Made by a program: the position numbers and the translations under genes. Below the pieces are notes generated by a model. That model ran no database searches, was not told where the DNA came from, and saw nothing but the letters and a program-made list of their open reading frames with translations. 64,000 nucleotides of DNA from Bryum argenteum (taxonomy: Eukaryota > Streptophyta > Bryopsida > Bryales > Bryaceae), in contig CM073326.1 in assembly GCA_037043015.1 (NCBI GenBank), forward strand, positions 19,476,345 to 19,540,344. The letters run 5' to 3'. Positions 12,583-23,709 of the stretch are shown here, piece by piece. Numbering within the stretch: the first letter of the stretch is position 1; each line of letters opens with the position of its first letter.

Positions 12583-12734
12583 CTTCGAGAAGGTGGGGCC
12601 CACCTCTAGAGTCTTCTAGAAGGGCGGTTATCTAGGTGGGGCCCACCTCTAGGACCTTCCGGAAAGTTCCATGGTGGGGCCCGCCATTGGAACATTCTAG
12701 AAAGTTCCAAGGGCGGTTAGGCAGAGTATAAATA
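12583..12734 (+). promoter_or_regulatory. Heat-shock-type promoter: HSE array plus TATA box inside the LINE
   Basis: Alternating nGAAn/nTTCn units form heat-shock elements: a perfect four-unit HSE at 12689-12708, a three-unit HSE at 12656-12670 and two-unit pairs at 12583-12592 and 12613-12622. TATAAATA follows at 12727-12734, 18 bp after the best HSE, the spacing of classic plant small-HSP promoters. GTGGGACC and GGGGCCCAC motifs between them fit class-I TCP sites. A pyrimidine-rich leader follows. Whether this is part of the LINE or captured host DNA is unknown. Confidence 0.7.
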
Positions 12735-12911
12735 GAACTGGCCGGGGCCATTTGGAGGCATTCGGTCAGGTACGCCTTAGTCCCTCTGTCTCAGTAAAGT
12801 TTGGTTTGTACTTTGCTTCTTTAGTTCTGCTTTGTTCTGTTCTGTTCAAGTCTATTCGGTCTTGTTTAGCCCGGTTTTCTCAAATCTTGTTAGGTTAGCA
12901 GTGTTTGAGTT

Positions 12912-13121
12912 GTGACCAAAGAGAGAATTCAGTCCCGTTTCAAGCTAGGAGTATTCAAGGAAGAGATTGCGAAGGAGGCCAACCTTCATGCCCAAAAGTT
13001 GACGGAAGAGCTACATAGCTCAATGCAGATGCAAATGGAAGAAGTGAAGAAACAACTCAGGGCTACCATCCAAGCAGTTGACATTTTCTGTGCCATTCGA
13101 AAACCTCAATTGAAAAACTGA
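12912..13121 (+). pseudogene. Coiled-coil-like fragment downstream of the HSE promoter
   Basis: An open frame of about 69 codons without its own good ATG (it opens on GTG). Glu/Lys/Gln-rich heptads (KEEIAKEANLHAQ, MQMEEVKKQLR) suggest a coiled coil like the end of ORF1. It may be a displaced part of ORF1 or a second small protein of the element. Function unknown. Confidence 0.35.
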
Positions 13122-13539
13122 TATGGAAAAACAACCTGCAGCAATGGTTAGAGGATGGCTTGAGTTTTTGCAGGGAACGAAGGCTACCAGAGAGAAGAAG
13201 AAGCGCGAAACTGGACAGCAATATATTACAGAGTACATGCAGAAGGAAAAGCTATAGGATAGAGAAGGGTTTCAGCAGATGCAGTATATGGCTGAAGAGG
13301 CAAATAGTAGATAGAGTATATAGGAGGAGGATATTATATAAGAAAAAAACAAAAAAGATATGCAATAAAAAGGTAATACAGATTACCAAAGATTTCTCAG
13401 AAAAGATATTGATAAAAGGAAAAGAAAAAGACCAAACAAGAATGATATCAAAAACGCAGAGTAACGTGAGAATTAATGAGTGCGTTGAAGGAACGATAGC
13501 GGGGGGGGACGAAGCCCGCCACAGGCCCCAAAAATAGAT

Positions 13540-14166
13540 TTACTAAAAATAGAAAATACCGACACGGTAAATCTAGAAAATACCGACACAGTAAATCTAA
13601 AAAATACCGACATGATAAATCTAGAAAATACCGACATAATAAATCTAAAAAATACCGACATAGTAAAACAAGAAAATACCGACATAGAAAAACAAGAAAA
13701 TGCGGACATAATAAAACAAAAAAATACCGACATAGTAAAACAAAAAAATACCGACATAGTAAATCAAAAAAATATCAACATAATAAATCAAAAAATACCG
13801 ACATAGTAAAACAAGAAAATACCGACATAGAAAACAAGCAAATGCCGACATAATAAAACAAAAAAATACCGACATAGTAAAACAAAAAAATACCGACATA
13901 GTAAATCAAAAAAATACCAACATAATAAATCAAAAAAATACCGACATAGTAAAACAAGAAAATACCGACATAGAAAAACAAGCAAATGCCGACATAATAA
14001 ATCAAAAAAATACCAACATAATAAATCAAAAAAATACCGACATAGTAAAACAAGAAAATCCCGACATAGAAAAACAAGAAAATGCCGACATAATAAAACA
14101 AAAAAATACCGACATAGTAAAACAAAAAAATACCGACATAGTAAATCTAGACAATACCGACATAAA
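13540..14166 (+). repeat. 24-bp coding minisatellite, about 26 units
   Basis: Units of 24 bp built on AAATACCGACATAGTAAAAC. Read on the plus strand most units encode an octapeptide of the form KQENTDIV (variants NQKNTDIV, KQENADII). Period 24 keeps the frame, so expansion does not close it. Units differ at a few positions and some are slightly indelled. It lies inside the LINE, between the ORF1 side and the surviving RT end. Confidence 0.9.
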
Positions 14167-14224
14167 AGAAGAAAATAGAAGACAAAAAGTAAAAGTAATA
14201 GGAGGGAAAGAAAAAACAAAGAAA

Positions 14225-14646
14225 GTGAATAGAAATTATAGTAATAATGAATATCCCTTTACCTACAAAACAAAATATATAACATATTACTCCACACAAC
14301 CGACCCTCAACATTACTATAAAAAAATACTTTACATATAAAAATAAACGTAAAAATCCAAAATTCTACTACCTTTTATATGATAACAAAACAATCCTATT
14401 AATATGCAAATATATAGAATCAAATCGGGACCACGCATAAACATGACACTCGCTCAACCACGCATAAACATGGATATAAAACATTTTCCGAACATAAACC
14501 AAAAACAAACATACTAGAAATAGAAATATTCAAGATAGTAACAAGAGACTGCAATTATTTGGAATCAAACATCAACCTATTTTTAGAAAACCTATTCTTT
14601 AAAGTTATATATTTTCCAACCAAAATAAAGCTTTTCAAAATATCTA
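14225..14646 (+). pseudogene. Damaged LINE ORF2 stretch before the RT thumb
   Basis: An open piece at 14225-14440 is Lys/Tyr/Asn-rich, with no recognised domain. A 16-bp direct repeat, ACCACGCATAAACATG, occurs at about 14430 and again 27 bp later, a possible deletion scar. Around 14600-14690 another frame reads like the start of an RT thumb (TKIKLFKISIVNTVFTY). The RT finger and palm motifs should lie here and do not. Confidence 0.4.
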
Positions 14647-16803
14647 TTGTTAACACCGTCTTCACATATGTGCCCACAAAGACTCTCAACACATACTATT
14701 ATAAATACAATGATTGCATATAGTTTTTATGCGGTACCTTACTCATTACCCACTATTAAAAAATTAGACAAAAAAATTATAGCAATACAAAAGAAAATAT
14801 GCGGGCTACCAAATTGCACCCCCAACGTAATCACCCAACTCCCACACGATATGTTCGGTATAGAAGCATTCTCATTAAAAAACGTCTATCTTAGATGCAT
14901 TGGTGAACAACTACGCAATGCTCTCAACGACACAGGAAAATTGGGAATAATCTATAAAGGTCTTACACATTTTATACTTGCTAAATACGGTGGAGCAAAA
15001 GAGATCCACAGAATTAAACAACATGACTGTTTAAGATCACCCACAACAAGAACACTCTACCTTATCAAACGATGTGGAGGTGCCCACCTGAGAAGTACAA
15101 TAGGAGACTTTCCACTTGAAGCCACATCCCTTGAACACATGTGGCTAAACTTGTCTTCAGAACTATTACCACATCTCACCCCTAAACAAAATCATAAACT
15201 TCTTAACAAATTATTACTTCAAAACATATATGAGATAAAACACTTAACACTGCCAAATGGTCTAAATCTAATGTCACATGATGAATTCAAAACATATTAT
15301 CAAACACCAACAAAAGTAATAAAACAAGCGCTACATACAGCCCAACAACTCTTTTGCTATCTTACATGTAACCAACAATGCCTAAATCCATACATCGAAC
15401 ACACTGCACCAAGAACTCTAAAACATGAATATAGAACACATAACCATTATATTGTACCTAACCACGGTACAAACCCTATACACCTACCAACACCGCTACA
15501 CCCCCCTTATCCGAAACCACCAATTAGAATCATCAATAACCCATCCACATTCCCCATACATACAATATTAGACCATAAACAAATCAAAACAATAGACAAA
15601 TACAAAATTTCAAAAACATACAACACTTACCTATGCCAATGGAAATTACCAAATGATATCACATATATCAAATGGATACCACAAAAAGACCTCTTCCCAA
15701 TAAACATACCACTAACCATACAACACAACACCTCGCTGCTTACTCAATATTACACCACAAAACAACATACATACTATAGAAACATAATAGATACCCATTT
15801 TGCAGAAGAACAATTCCGCGACACAAGACACATACTTCCAACAATGCTTGTCCCCCTTATAAATATTAGTGTAAACGAATGTAACCCTTCAAAAGATATT
15901 AACACCAACCAAAACACCATACAAATAAAAGATGATGTAGCACATCTTTATGATATAACAGGAAAACACATCATAACCATACCTATAATGAGACTAAATT
16001 GGCTATGGAATCAATACTCTGAAGCAAAAGATCTACCACATGGATTGACACCTCCCACACAACCGTTTGAAACAGAAATTGTATGGCTATACCAAAGATA
16101 CAAATACAGAATCCCAAAAACCGACCCACTTAAACTTGCACACTACTCCTTGCCAAAACTATTACTCGACCACATCATAACATCGTTTAATATAACACAC
16201 TCATATTTCTCCTCACCAATAACATGCTCAACTCAAATAAATAAATTTTACTCACCATTTAAAAGGGACAAAATTTTTGGAGCTATAGGGCAAGCATTTT
16301 CTTACAAATGGAAAGGAATTGGATATGCCCACCCACATAACAGAATAGATACCCAAAAAGCTATACATTGGGCTAGACTTGCCGCACAAAACAATCCAAA
16401 CAACATCACCATAATAATCACCCCCGACGACAATTGGTACCATAACCTAACACCACATAAAGGCCCCTATCCAGACACACATGTTGTTACATACATACCT
16501 GCAGATACAATAATATATGAAGAACCAACAAAACCACCAGAATTTACCAAACCACGGATAGAACCTTCCGCTCTCCACATATTTTGTGTACATCACAAAA
16601 CCACCACTGTAGGAAATAATACACAAATCACCGCCTTAACCACAATCTTTAATAAACTCCAAATCCCCCAACCATACATACAAATTGCCCCTTCAACACA
16701 ACCAAATATACAAGTCAACAAAAGCAAAGAATGGAACAAACTCATATATCCAACTGAAAACTCAGTTACATACCATAATATACCATCAATTCCTAGTTTT
16801 TAA
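14647..16803 (+). pseudogene. LINE ORF2: RT thumb and connection region
   Basis: About 718 codons open. The first part resembles the region after the RT palm in LINEs (INTMIAYSFYAVPYSLPTIK, KLDKKIIAIQKKICGLP). The rest is a long Pro/Thr/His-rich connector of unknown fold. The opening triplet is TTG, so this is a continuation of a longer frame and not a real start. It is out of frame with the RNase H piece that follows (stop at 16801-16803, next frame shifted by one). Confidence 0.65.
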
Positions 16804-16826
16804 ACGAAAGACAACCTAAATTCCTA

Positions 16827-17824
16827 CCACAATATCGCTTATTATCTTCGACGGCTCATTTCTCCCACCACAAAATATGGGCACCCACTGGACCCGTGAA
16901 ATTACAGGATATGGAATATATAATGAATCCAAAAACATCGAACAAGCTGTAAGACTCCCAGGTTTACAAAACATATTTAGGGCTGAAATAATGGCAATAT
17001 ACACGACCCTTCAAATAATTTCCTCCAAATACCCTGATGAACCTGCACACATTTTCACAGATTGTTTGAATGGTCTATATAATATCCAAACACAACTCAA
17101 ACACCCTACCCAACATAATAACCACCCAGACAAAACCATTCTACAAGATATAGTTACACTTCTTCAAGAAAGAACACAACCTACATCACTATACAAAGTA
17201 CGAGCTCATGCAAATATAGATGGTAACGAAAAAGCCGACAAACTAGCCAAAGAAGGTAGAGACAAAGATTACCACAATGCAACTTTACCACATGAATTCG
17301 CACATTCTACACCATATTACTTTCAAAGAGACTCGTGGCACTCTATGGATGAAACGCCAGATAAAGGTCCCATAAGATACCTTGAAAAACACATTATTAA
17401 ACACGACAAGGAAAACAACTTAACAGACATTGCTAGAAACTTCCCCAATATAGATAAATGGATAAGTAACACTGACATAGATGATAAACTATCAAATGAA
17501 TTTTGGACTAATAAACAAGTAACAGACTCCCAAAAAACATGCCTGCTTAAACTAAGACACGGTCAATACATGGGCAACGCTAGAAAACAATTATTTTTTG
17601 GCAGAGAACTATATCCATCAATCACATGTTCGGTATGTGACTCCCAAGATCCAGACACATGGCTACATGTACTGTTAAAATGCAAGCAACACCATATACA
17701 TGCGCTCAGAACAAAAAGACACAATAAAGCAGTATGGGAAATTAAAAAACTAATAGTCTCATCAAAACAGTCGAGATGTTATACCCTCATGAATGCGGGC
17801 ACATGTAATGATAAACCACCGTAA
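16827..17824 (+). pseudogene. LINE ORF2: RNase H domain and CCHC-like tail
   Basis: RNase HI fold with all four acidic positions visible: IIFDGS (D), RAEIMAI (E), IFTDCLNGL (D) and the closing HANIDGNEKADKLAKEG (D), with the catalytic His just before. It would degrade the RNA of the RNA/DNA hybrid. A Cys/His cluster follows (CSVCDSQDPDTWLHVLLKC), as in many RNase H-bearing LINEs. The domain itself has no stop; damage lies on both sides as frame changes. Confidence 0.8.
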
Positions 17825-17828
17825 AAAT

Positions 17829-18302
17829 ACGGTCCCACCATGGCTATTACCATGTACTTGTGTACAACAAAGATGCCAATGTAATGCACGACTAAAACCG
17901 GACCTACTATGTATACAAGGATTACCCTACCAATCAAACCCCCATACATCTCCCAACATTAATTTAAAGGTTCAATTTATAGAATTTACATACTGTAATG
18001 ACAGATTCTCACCAGACACCATTGAGAGAAAGATGCAAAAATACCAACCTCTCATCAACGATATTATTAACAAAGGATGGATAGTTGAACCACTAATAGT
18101 AATAACAGCAGGTGCCAGAGCATCCACATACATTCCATCTATGAAAATCCTCAAAACCAAACTCAAAATACCAAAGACACTCATAAAAAATACATTCAGA
18201 GAAATAAACACAATTGCTATACACCATGCCATGTCTATAATACTACACAAGAGAAAACTAGAAAATGGAGAAACATTACCAGCAGACATACAACCACCAT
18301 AG
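17829..18302 (+). pseudogene. LINE ORF2: putative PD-(D/E)XK nuclease C terminus
   Basis: Cys-rich start (PCTCVQQRCQCNARLKPD), then PD, FIEFTYCND, and ERKMQKYQPL. The order Cys cluster, PD, E-x-T, K-x2-KY fits a restriction-like endonuclease as in early-branching LINEs. It is in another frame than the RNase H piece and overlaps its end near 17793-17824. An almost identical copy of the last 95 codons is at 60623-60909. Nuclease activity is inference from motif order. Confidence 0.55.
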
Positions 18303-18756
18303 ATATATTATATAAAAAAAAAAATTTAAAAAAAAAAAAAAAGAAAGAAAAAGAGGAAGAAGTGATATATTAGAATTGCAACCTTGTCACAATACAGGGG
18401 GCCCAAGCCGTTGGAATTTCCTGCCCACTAGCTCTATAGCGCCAGATGATTGTAAACGATGCTCAAACGAGTTAAACGGGAATCGAACCCGGACCACCGC
18501 TACTACACATCCATGTCTCTTCCAAACAACGTGGTATGTCAACAATGTGACGACCAACAAAACCAAACCTTTACTTTTATACAAACATAACAGCTCACTA
18601 GTTCTGGGTCCTTTTTTCATGTAGTGTCCACCCTGAGAGGGGTTAGTAGTCCTATACCACTGTTGTTAGGTCCTGTGGGCATATCATCAAGGGTAGGTCG
18701 AACGGACACTTTATTCACGCCAACCCTTACGGGTCTGGTGTTCTTCTTCTTCTTCT
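18303..18756 (+). other. LINE 3' UTR with antisense tRNA-like B box
   Basis: About 450 bp, shared with 60910-61408. It holds GGTTCGATTCC, a perfect Pol III B box, on the minus strand near 18482-18494, within a T-arm-like CGGGTTCGATTCCCG. The last 125 bp (TAGTGTCCACCCT...GTGTTCTTC) are also the SINE tail. It ends in (TTC)n. Confidence 0.75.
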
Positions 18757-18813
18757 TCACGATACTCAAATTCTAGTGCAGAATGAACAATTTTTAGCAA
18801 GATTTCACATATC

Positions 18814-20311
18814 TTAACCCTTATGTGTCTTTGGTGTGGAAAAACAACATTTTGGATGAAGGGCTGAAGCTTTTTAATTTAAATTTTTCTTTGAACAAAA
18901 TCACTTGGGTTAGATCCCAAATCAAGTCTACTTTATGTCGTTAAACTTGCAAATCTATCGAATAAAGTATAAGATAATGACAAGTATTTATGTGAATGCA
19001 TGTCTTAGGATTTCAAACATGGAGCATGTTTCACAAATGTAAGCCAATTATGTGAAATAAAAAACATATATTCATGATTTTTTCGTACAGAATCCAGATT
19101 TTTTCGTGAGATGAATTTTATTAACTGTTTAGTTGAAGGATTTTCGATCCAAATAAATTTGGTTCCGATGTTTTGTAATGATGTTTCTATTCGAAATAAT
19201 TAAATAGGAGATGGTAGGAACCATAAATATATTGAAGGTGTTTAAACCTTTGATGCCCAAGGGCGGTTTGAAGCTTAGAAACACACGTTTCTCCAAAATG
19301 TTATAGATGAAAGTGAAGCACCTATCTAGATATCTAGATATCAACTGCATAATCTTGTAATAGACTTGTTCTTGGTCATGTCAATCAAATTTGGAGTCAT
19401 AAGACCTCATAGACTGTGAAATCATAGCATATCAGCACTCAAGTTATTTCACAAAAGTTCGTCATTTTCACTTTGAAGTAAAATTATTATCAACGAACCT
19501 ATTGCAACGAAAAACTCACCTAGTACAGAGTTTTTTGAATTGAGAACATTCTTGTAAAAAAGAAGATTCATCAAAAGAATTTCTTGGCTCAACTAATAGG
19601 CTTGCAATGGTGCAAACTGCCTAGAATCTTATAAAGGGAAAATATAACAAATTTACACTCCTTGTACTCAAATTTTAGCCTTATCTTCAAAAGACCTTTG
19701 ATTTGATGCACGATTCTACCACTCAAACTAGGACTAAAAGAAAACCTATCCCAAAAAATCTATTGAATTTGATGGTGGATGAAGGGGGTATAGCTCCTCA
19801 ACAATCATCCATTATTTCACTTCTTTCATTGTGGAAACATCAATGCAAATTCAATACCAAAACTATCCAGATCGAAAATCTTCCTGCCACAAAGTTGTTG
19901 GTATGCATCTAAAGATCACACTTTTGTAGAAATAATTCATAAAGAACTATTCTTAATCTCATATTAATGCTTTAAATAGATTAACATGCCAAATGTTTGA
20001 AATCCCAAAAACAAAGATTGCCTTCACTGTGATGCATGCCATTCGTTTGTAATTAATTCTATAGGTTTGCAATTTTTATCACACAAACTAGACTTCATTT
20101 GTGACCCAATCCAAGTGATTTTGTCCAAATGAAGCTCAAATGAAGAAGTTATGGCTCTCCAAAGTTTGTACCCTTCATCCAAAATGTTGTTTTTTGACAC
20201 TAGGGGCGTTTTTCTCCAATTTTGAGATTATAATGGTCAAAGTTGGCTGAATTTTCTCCCTGCGGAAATTCCAAAAAGCGATTTCCGCTTTCTTGGACCT
20301 TTAGGGGTTAA
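18814..20311. mobile_element. Foldback element, TTAA-type ends
   Basis: AT-rich foldback of about 1.5 kb. Left arm from about 18846 (CATTTTGGATGAAGGG) and right arm near 20170-20195 (same words inverted) pair over several hundred bases with gaps; both arms share an AATCACTTGG block. A TTAACCCTTA end lies at 18814 and TAGGGGTTAA at the right. The outermost bases of the two arms do not align well, so the exact borders are uncertain. Confidence 0.5.
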
Positions 20312-20989
20312 GATGAATCCAAGTCTCGTTTTTGTCATAGAAAGCTCAATGTAAGCCAAATTATAATTCAAACACATGATCTCCGTTTCAGTAATGCTTT
20401 TTGGTATAGTAGAGTTCTTGAGCTGAAGGTGAACAACTTCTTGTTTCATAAATTGCAATTGGTTTGCTGGTAGCATTTCCACTTCAAAGTGAAAATAATG
20501 AAATTTTGTGGTCTTTCTTGAGTACTAAAACATTATGATCAATGTTCATGCACATGTTTTGATCCTCATAACCTGCAATAAATCTATCACAAGTTTGTAT
20601 TACACAAATTTGACCCTTACTTTCTTTTATGACATTTTATGAAAAGGTCCAGAGGCTAAAAATAGCCATAAATGTCTAGGGGTTAAGCTTTGTTAAGTAT
20701 TGAGGCAACACCGGCAGCTGGGCAGGCACCTCTGCACTAGTTCGCAGTTGGATGTATAGGTATGAAATACTATTTGCACAACATCATTTGGGGAGCGGAA
20801 ATTCAAGTAGGTGACATTTTCGCCGGTCAGATTTGGGAAACCTGGGTTTCAAACTAGTTCTTTCAACACCCCACTTTGGTGGTCGCGGACGCCCGCTGGT
20901 GTATCGTTTGCTCATGCAAGTTTGGATGTCAGCAGCAAAATTGATGTGTGCCCAACGTTACGTTCGAGAGGCACTCTCGACCGTGGAGC
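20312..20989. other. Non-coding, diffuse repeat
   Basis: AT-rich sequence like the arms of the foldback to its left. A further TAGGGGTTAA end at about 20680-20695. No gene seen. Confidence 0.4.
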
Positions 20990-21430
20990 CGGAAGCCCAA
21001 AATGGACGCCCTTGCACTCCTCGAGTTCGCCGATCGTCAATTGAGCAAAGGGGAGAAGTTTGTGCAAATTGTTGCGAGCCTGGGTATGGGGCAAAACGTC
21101 TTCAGTCGCAAACTAGCAAAGTCGGGATGGGTCGGCGTGTATTCAAAGGTGCCTGTGGACAAGCTGAAGGCAATAAATCCCACTCGGCCGAGCAGGATCG
21201 ATGTGGGGAATCCGGAGCGTGCAGGCGGCACTCAAGCTTCGGAAGCTCCGAGTGCCTAGGTCGACAACGAACTGAAGGAGCTGCGGCCCGACCATATGGA
21301 CCGCCGCCAGGTTGGTCGCATGTTTCGTCGCCAATATACAATAAACGAGCCGATGTTCCTATGGCACATGGATTGTAAGCAAATCAAAAACCCTCTCTTG
21401 ACATTCTGCATGGATGGGCCAAGCTGAACC
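20990..21430 (+). pseudogene. Fossil of a DDE/integrase-core type gene (fragment)
   Basis: A GC-richer island in AT-rich repeats. One stretch (about 21001-21259) encodes a helix-rich N-terminal-like piece; just after it comes a block resembling the start of an integrase-core fold (FLWHMD, then a Cys-Met-Asp-Gly). It is a broken, partial copy whose source element I cannot name. No ends or target duplications were found. Confidence 0.35.
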
Positions 21431-22780
21431 CTCACCGTACTCACATTGTTGTATGTCCCGCCAATATGTGCAGCGTACGATAAACTAGCGCCGTCGAAGA
21501 TCAGAATTCACGCTTGCATCAAAGGCGGCTCACACTTTGTTGGACTTACTTTAGAAAGTCTTACTTTGGTATGTAGCTAAGCTTATGATCTGAACCTCAA
21601 CGTCGTTATTCAACATTTTGAATCACAAGCTGAAACTTTTGAAGAGCCATAACTTCTTAAAAAAGAAGCTCGTTTTGGACAAAATCACTTGGTTTGTAAA
21701 GTCTAAATTTTGTGGTAAAGGTTGGAGACCTTTCAATAAAGTATAAATAAATGACATCCAATTTAGTGAAGGCAACTTCAATTTTTTTTGTTTTAAAGCA
21801 TTAGGCAAATTTTACTATTGCAAGCTATTTGTATGAAATCAAGAACATTCTTCATGAATCTGTTTTACATTATCATGATCTAAAAGTGAATCCTAACAAA
21901 ATTCTAGTTTGAGGATTTCTTCATCCAAATACTTTCGTTGTGCATGATGTTTCTTCAATGAAAAAAGTGAAAAGATGGATGATTGTTGGGAAGTTATAGC
22001 TCTTTCATCCACCATTGGATTTCAACTCTATTCTTAGCAGTAAAAACCTTAATCCACTTGAAGGTTTTTAAGATAAGACGAAGATTTGAGTATGAAGAGT
22101 CTACTTTATGACTAATTTTATTTTATAAAACTTCTTGGAATTTTCACCATTGCAAGGCTATTATTGAACCAATAATTTTTTGATGAGGTTTTTTGGTGCA
22201 AACTAAGGTTTTTCTAGAAGGAAGATGAACAACTTCCTAGTTGGAGATATTTTCATTGTAGTAGCTTTGTCTGTAAAATTTCTACTCTAAAGTGAAAATG
22301 TTGTAATTTTGTAATTTTGTTATTTTGCTTATTTTTAGAACTAATATTTTACAATACTGTAAAATATGAGGCCTCATACTCCAAATCTTGGTGAACATAA
22401 CCTACAAGAAGGCAAACTTTGGTAGCCACTCGAATATTATTATATTTCATTCAAAATCAAGATACACGCAAAATCACAATATTTACAAGAGACCACTCGT
22501 TTTACAACCCTTCATTATCATAATAATAAAGATCATGATATCCCAAAACCATGATCTTTCACAAGGAAATCTAGATATTACCAAGCGTTTGGCAACCCTT
22601 CATTATCGGATAAGTGAAATTTCCAAAATATGATCTTCAATAGAAAAAAGAGATATCTTCAGAATTGCAATGTTCATTAGTGACTACCCGTTAGACAACC
22701 GATCATTATCATGATAATGAAAATCATGATATTTCAAACAAATTGAATTTGCATAGGAAATGACAATGGAGGTTTGGACT
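21431..22780. other. AT-rich repeat relics
   Basis: Half copies of the foldback family (GAAACTTTTGAAGAGCCATAAC, AAAATCACTTGG near 21630-21690) and several CATGATAT-rich palindromes near 22480-22730. No gene seen. Confidence 0.4.
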
Positions 22781-23709
22781 TTAACCCCTAAAGATCCAAG
22801 AGGACCAAATTGGGCTTTTGCTAATTTGGGCAGCCTAGATGAATAGGTTAAAAGTAATACTTCTGCCCAAAATTTTTATTGGGTGCTCCCTATACTGCAA
22901 AGTGTATGTGGTAAAATTTGCAAAGCCAAATTCCAATTTTTGAGTCTTCTACGACAATTCTTGGTTTGCGAGCCGAATTGGGGCAGTTTAAATTTAGTAT
23001 TTTTTTGAGATTTTTTTTTGGAAATATGTTCATGACCAAATTACTACTTGAGTTCCAAAGTGAGCTAACTCAAAAAGTTTGTGAATTTCACAAGGGCAGC
23101 CCTCAAAAATTACAAAAACAATCTTCACAATTTCTAGTAATTTCTGAATTAACTCTTACAAAATTTGTCAAAATTTGAGGTTTTGGAATTTTCCCAATTT
23201 TTTTTTTTTTTGCAAATCTCACAAACTCATAAAGGCACCTACTCGCCGTTTGGATTTTTAATTAAACCAAATATATCGAAGGAAATGCATGTTTTACTAT
23301 ATCGATGTTTTTAGACCTTCTTCTAGGAAATAATTCACACAAATGGAATGAGTTTCCAAAATTTTGCATGAGCGTACCCAACTTGATTATCTACATGGAA
23401 AAAAATATGGGAATTATGTTTGGGGTAACAATCTTCAATTTTACCTATGCTCCATGGAAACAATGTCTCACAAGCAATGCCCAAAGAAACTTTTGCACCA
23501 ACTTTGAATGTTAAGATCTCACAAATGGTGAAGATCCAACGGTTGAAATTTCACATGGTAGTACAAATAGTAGGTGGGTTTGAGATCTTACGGTTGAAAG
23601 TACAGAAAACAATAAATTTTTTGACCATATCTCAATTCGAACAAGGTGGTAGAAAATCACAGTTTTTGGTTTTGGAAGGCCAAAAAACGCTTGGATTTTT
23701 AGGGGTTAA
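22781..23709. mobile_element. TTAA-bounded MITE, 930-bp family, copy 1
   Basis: Begins TTAACCCCTAAAGATCCAAG and ends CTTGGATTTTTAGGGGTTAA; 929 bp with the borders. Non-coding; short open frames inside are chance. An inverted relative of 934 bp lies at 58260-59193, with matching internal words (the GGTGAGTAGGTGC block and an AACCGTAAGATCTTG block). Confidence 0.85.

Larger units (their letters stand above)
10201..18756 (+). mobile_element. 8.56-kb LINE with RNase H and putative PD-(D/E)XK nuclease domain, internally damaged
   Basis: Borders come from the 12-bp direct repeat TCACGATACTCA at 10189-10200 and 18757-18768; the 3' end is a (TTC)n tail, not poly(A). Coding parts on the plus strand: ORF1 (10778-12499), a short coiled-coil-like piece near 12912-13121, a 24-bp repeat array, the end of a reverse transcriptase (14647-16803), RNase H (about 16827-17824) and a nuclease-like C terminus (about 17829-18302). 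The RT catalytic region (YxDD block) is not found, so the copy cannot be autonomous. Base composition shifts from balanced before 13.3 kb to A/C-rich after it. RNase H plus a restriction-like nuclease recalls Dualen/RandI-type LINEs; that family link is inference. Confidence 0.85.

Noticed and set aside
13540-14166. CRISPR-like array
   Set aside because: The units are contiguous, with no unique spacers, inside a eukaryotic LINE.
13473-14219. Long Phe/Tyr/Leu-rich open frames on the minus strand over the tandem array
   Set aside because: They are the reverse reading of the 24-bp repeat; a stop-free period-24 unit opens several frames by itself.
18482-18494. A tRNA gene at the B-box word
   Set aside because: Only the T-arm part is tRNA-like; no A box at the right distance and no acceptor stem. 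Kept as part of the LINE UTR.
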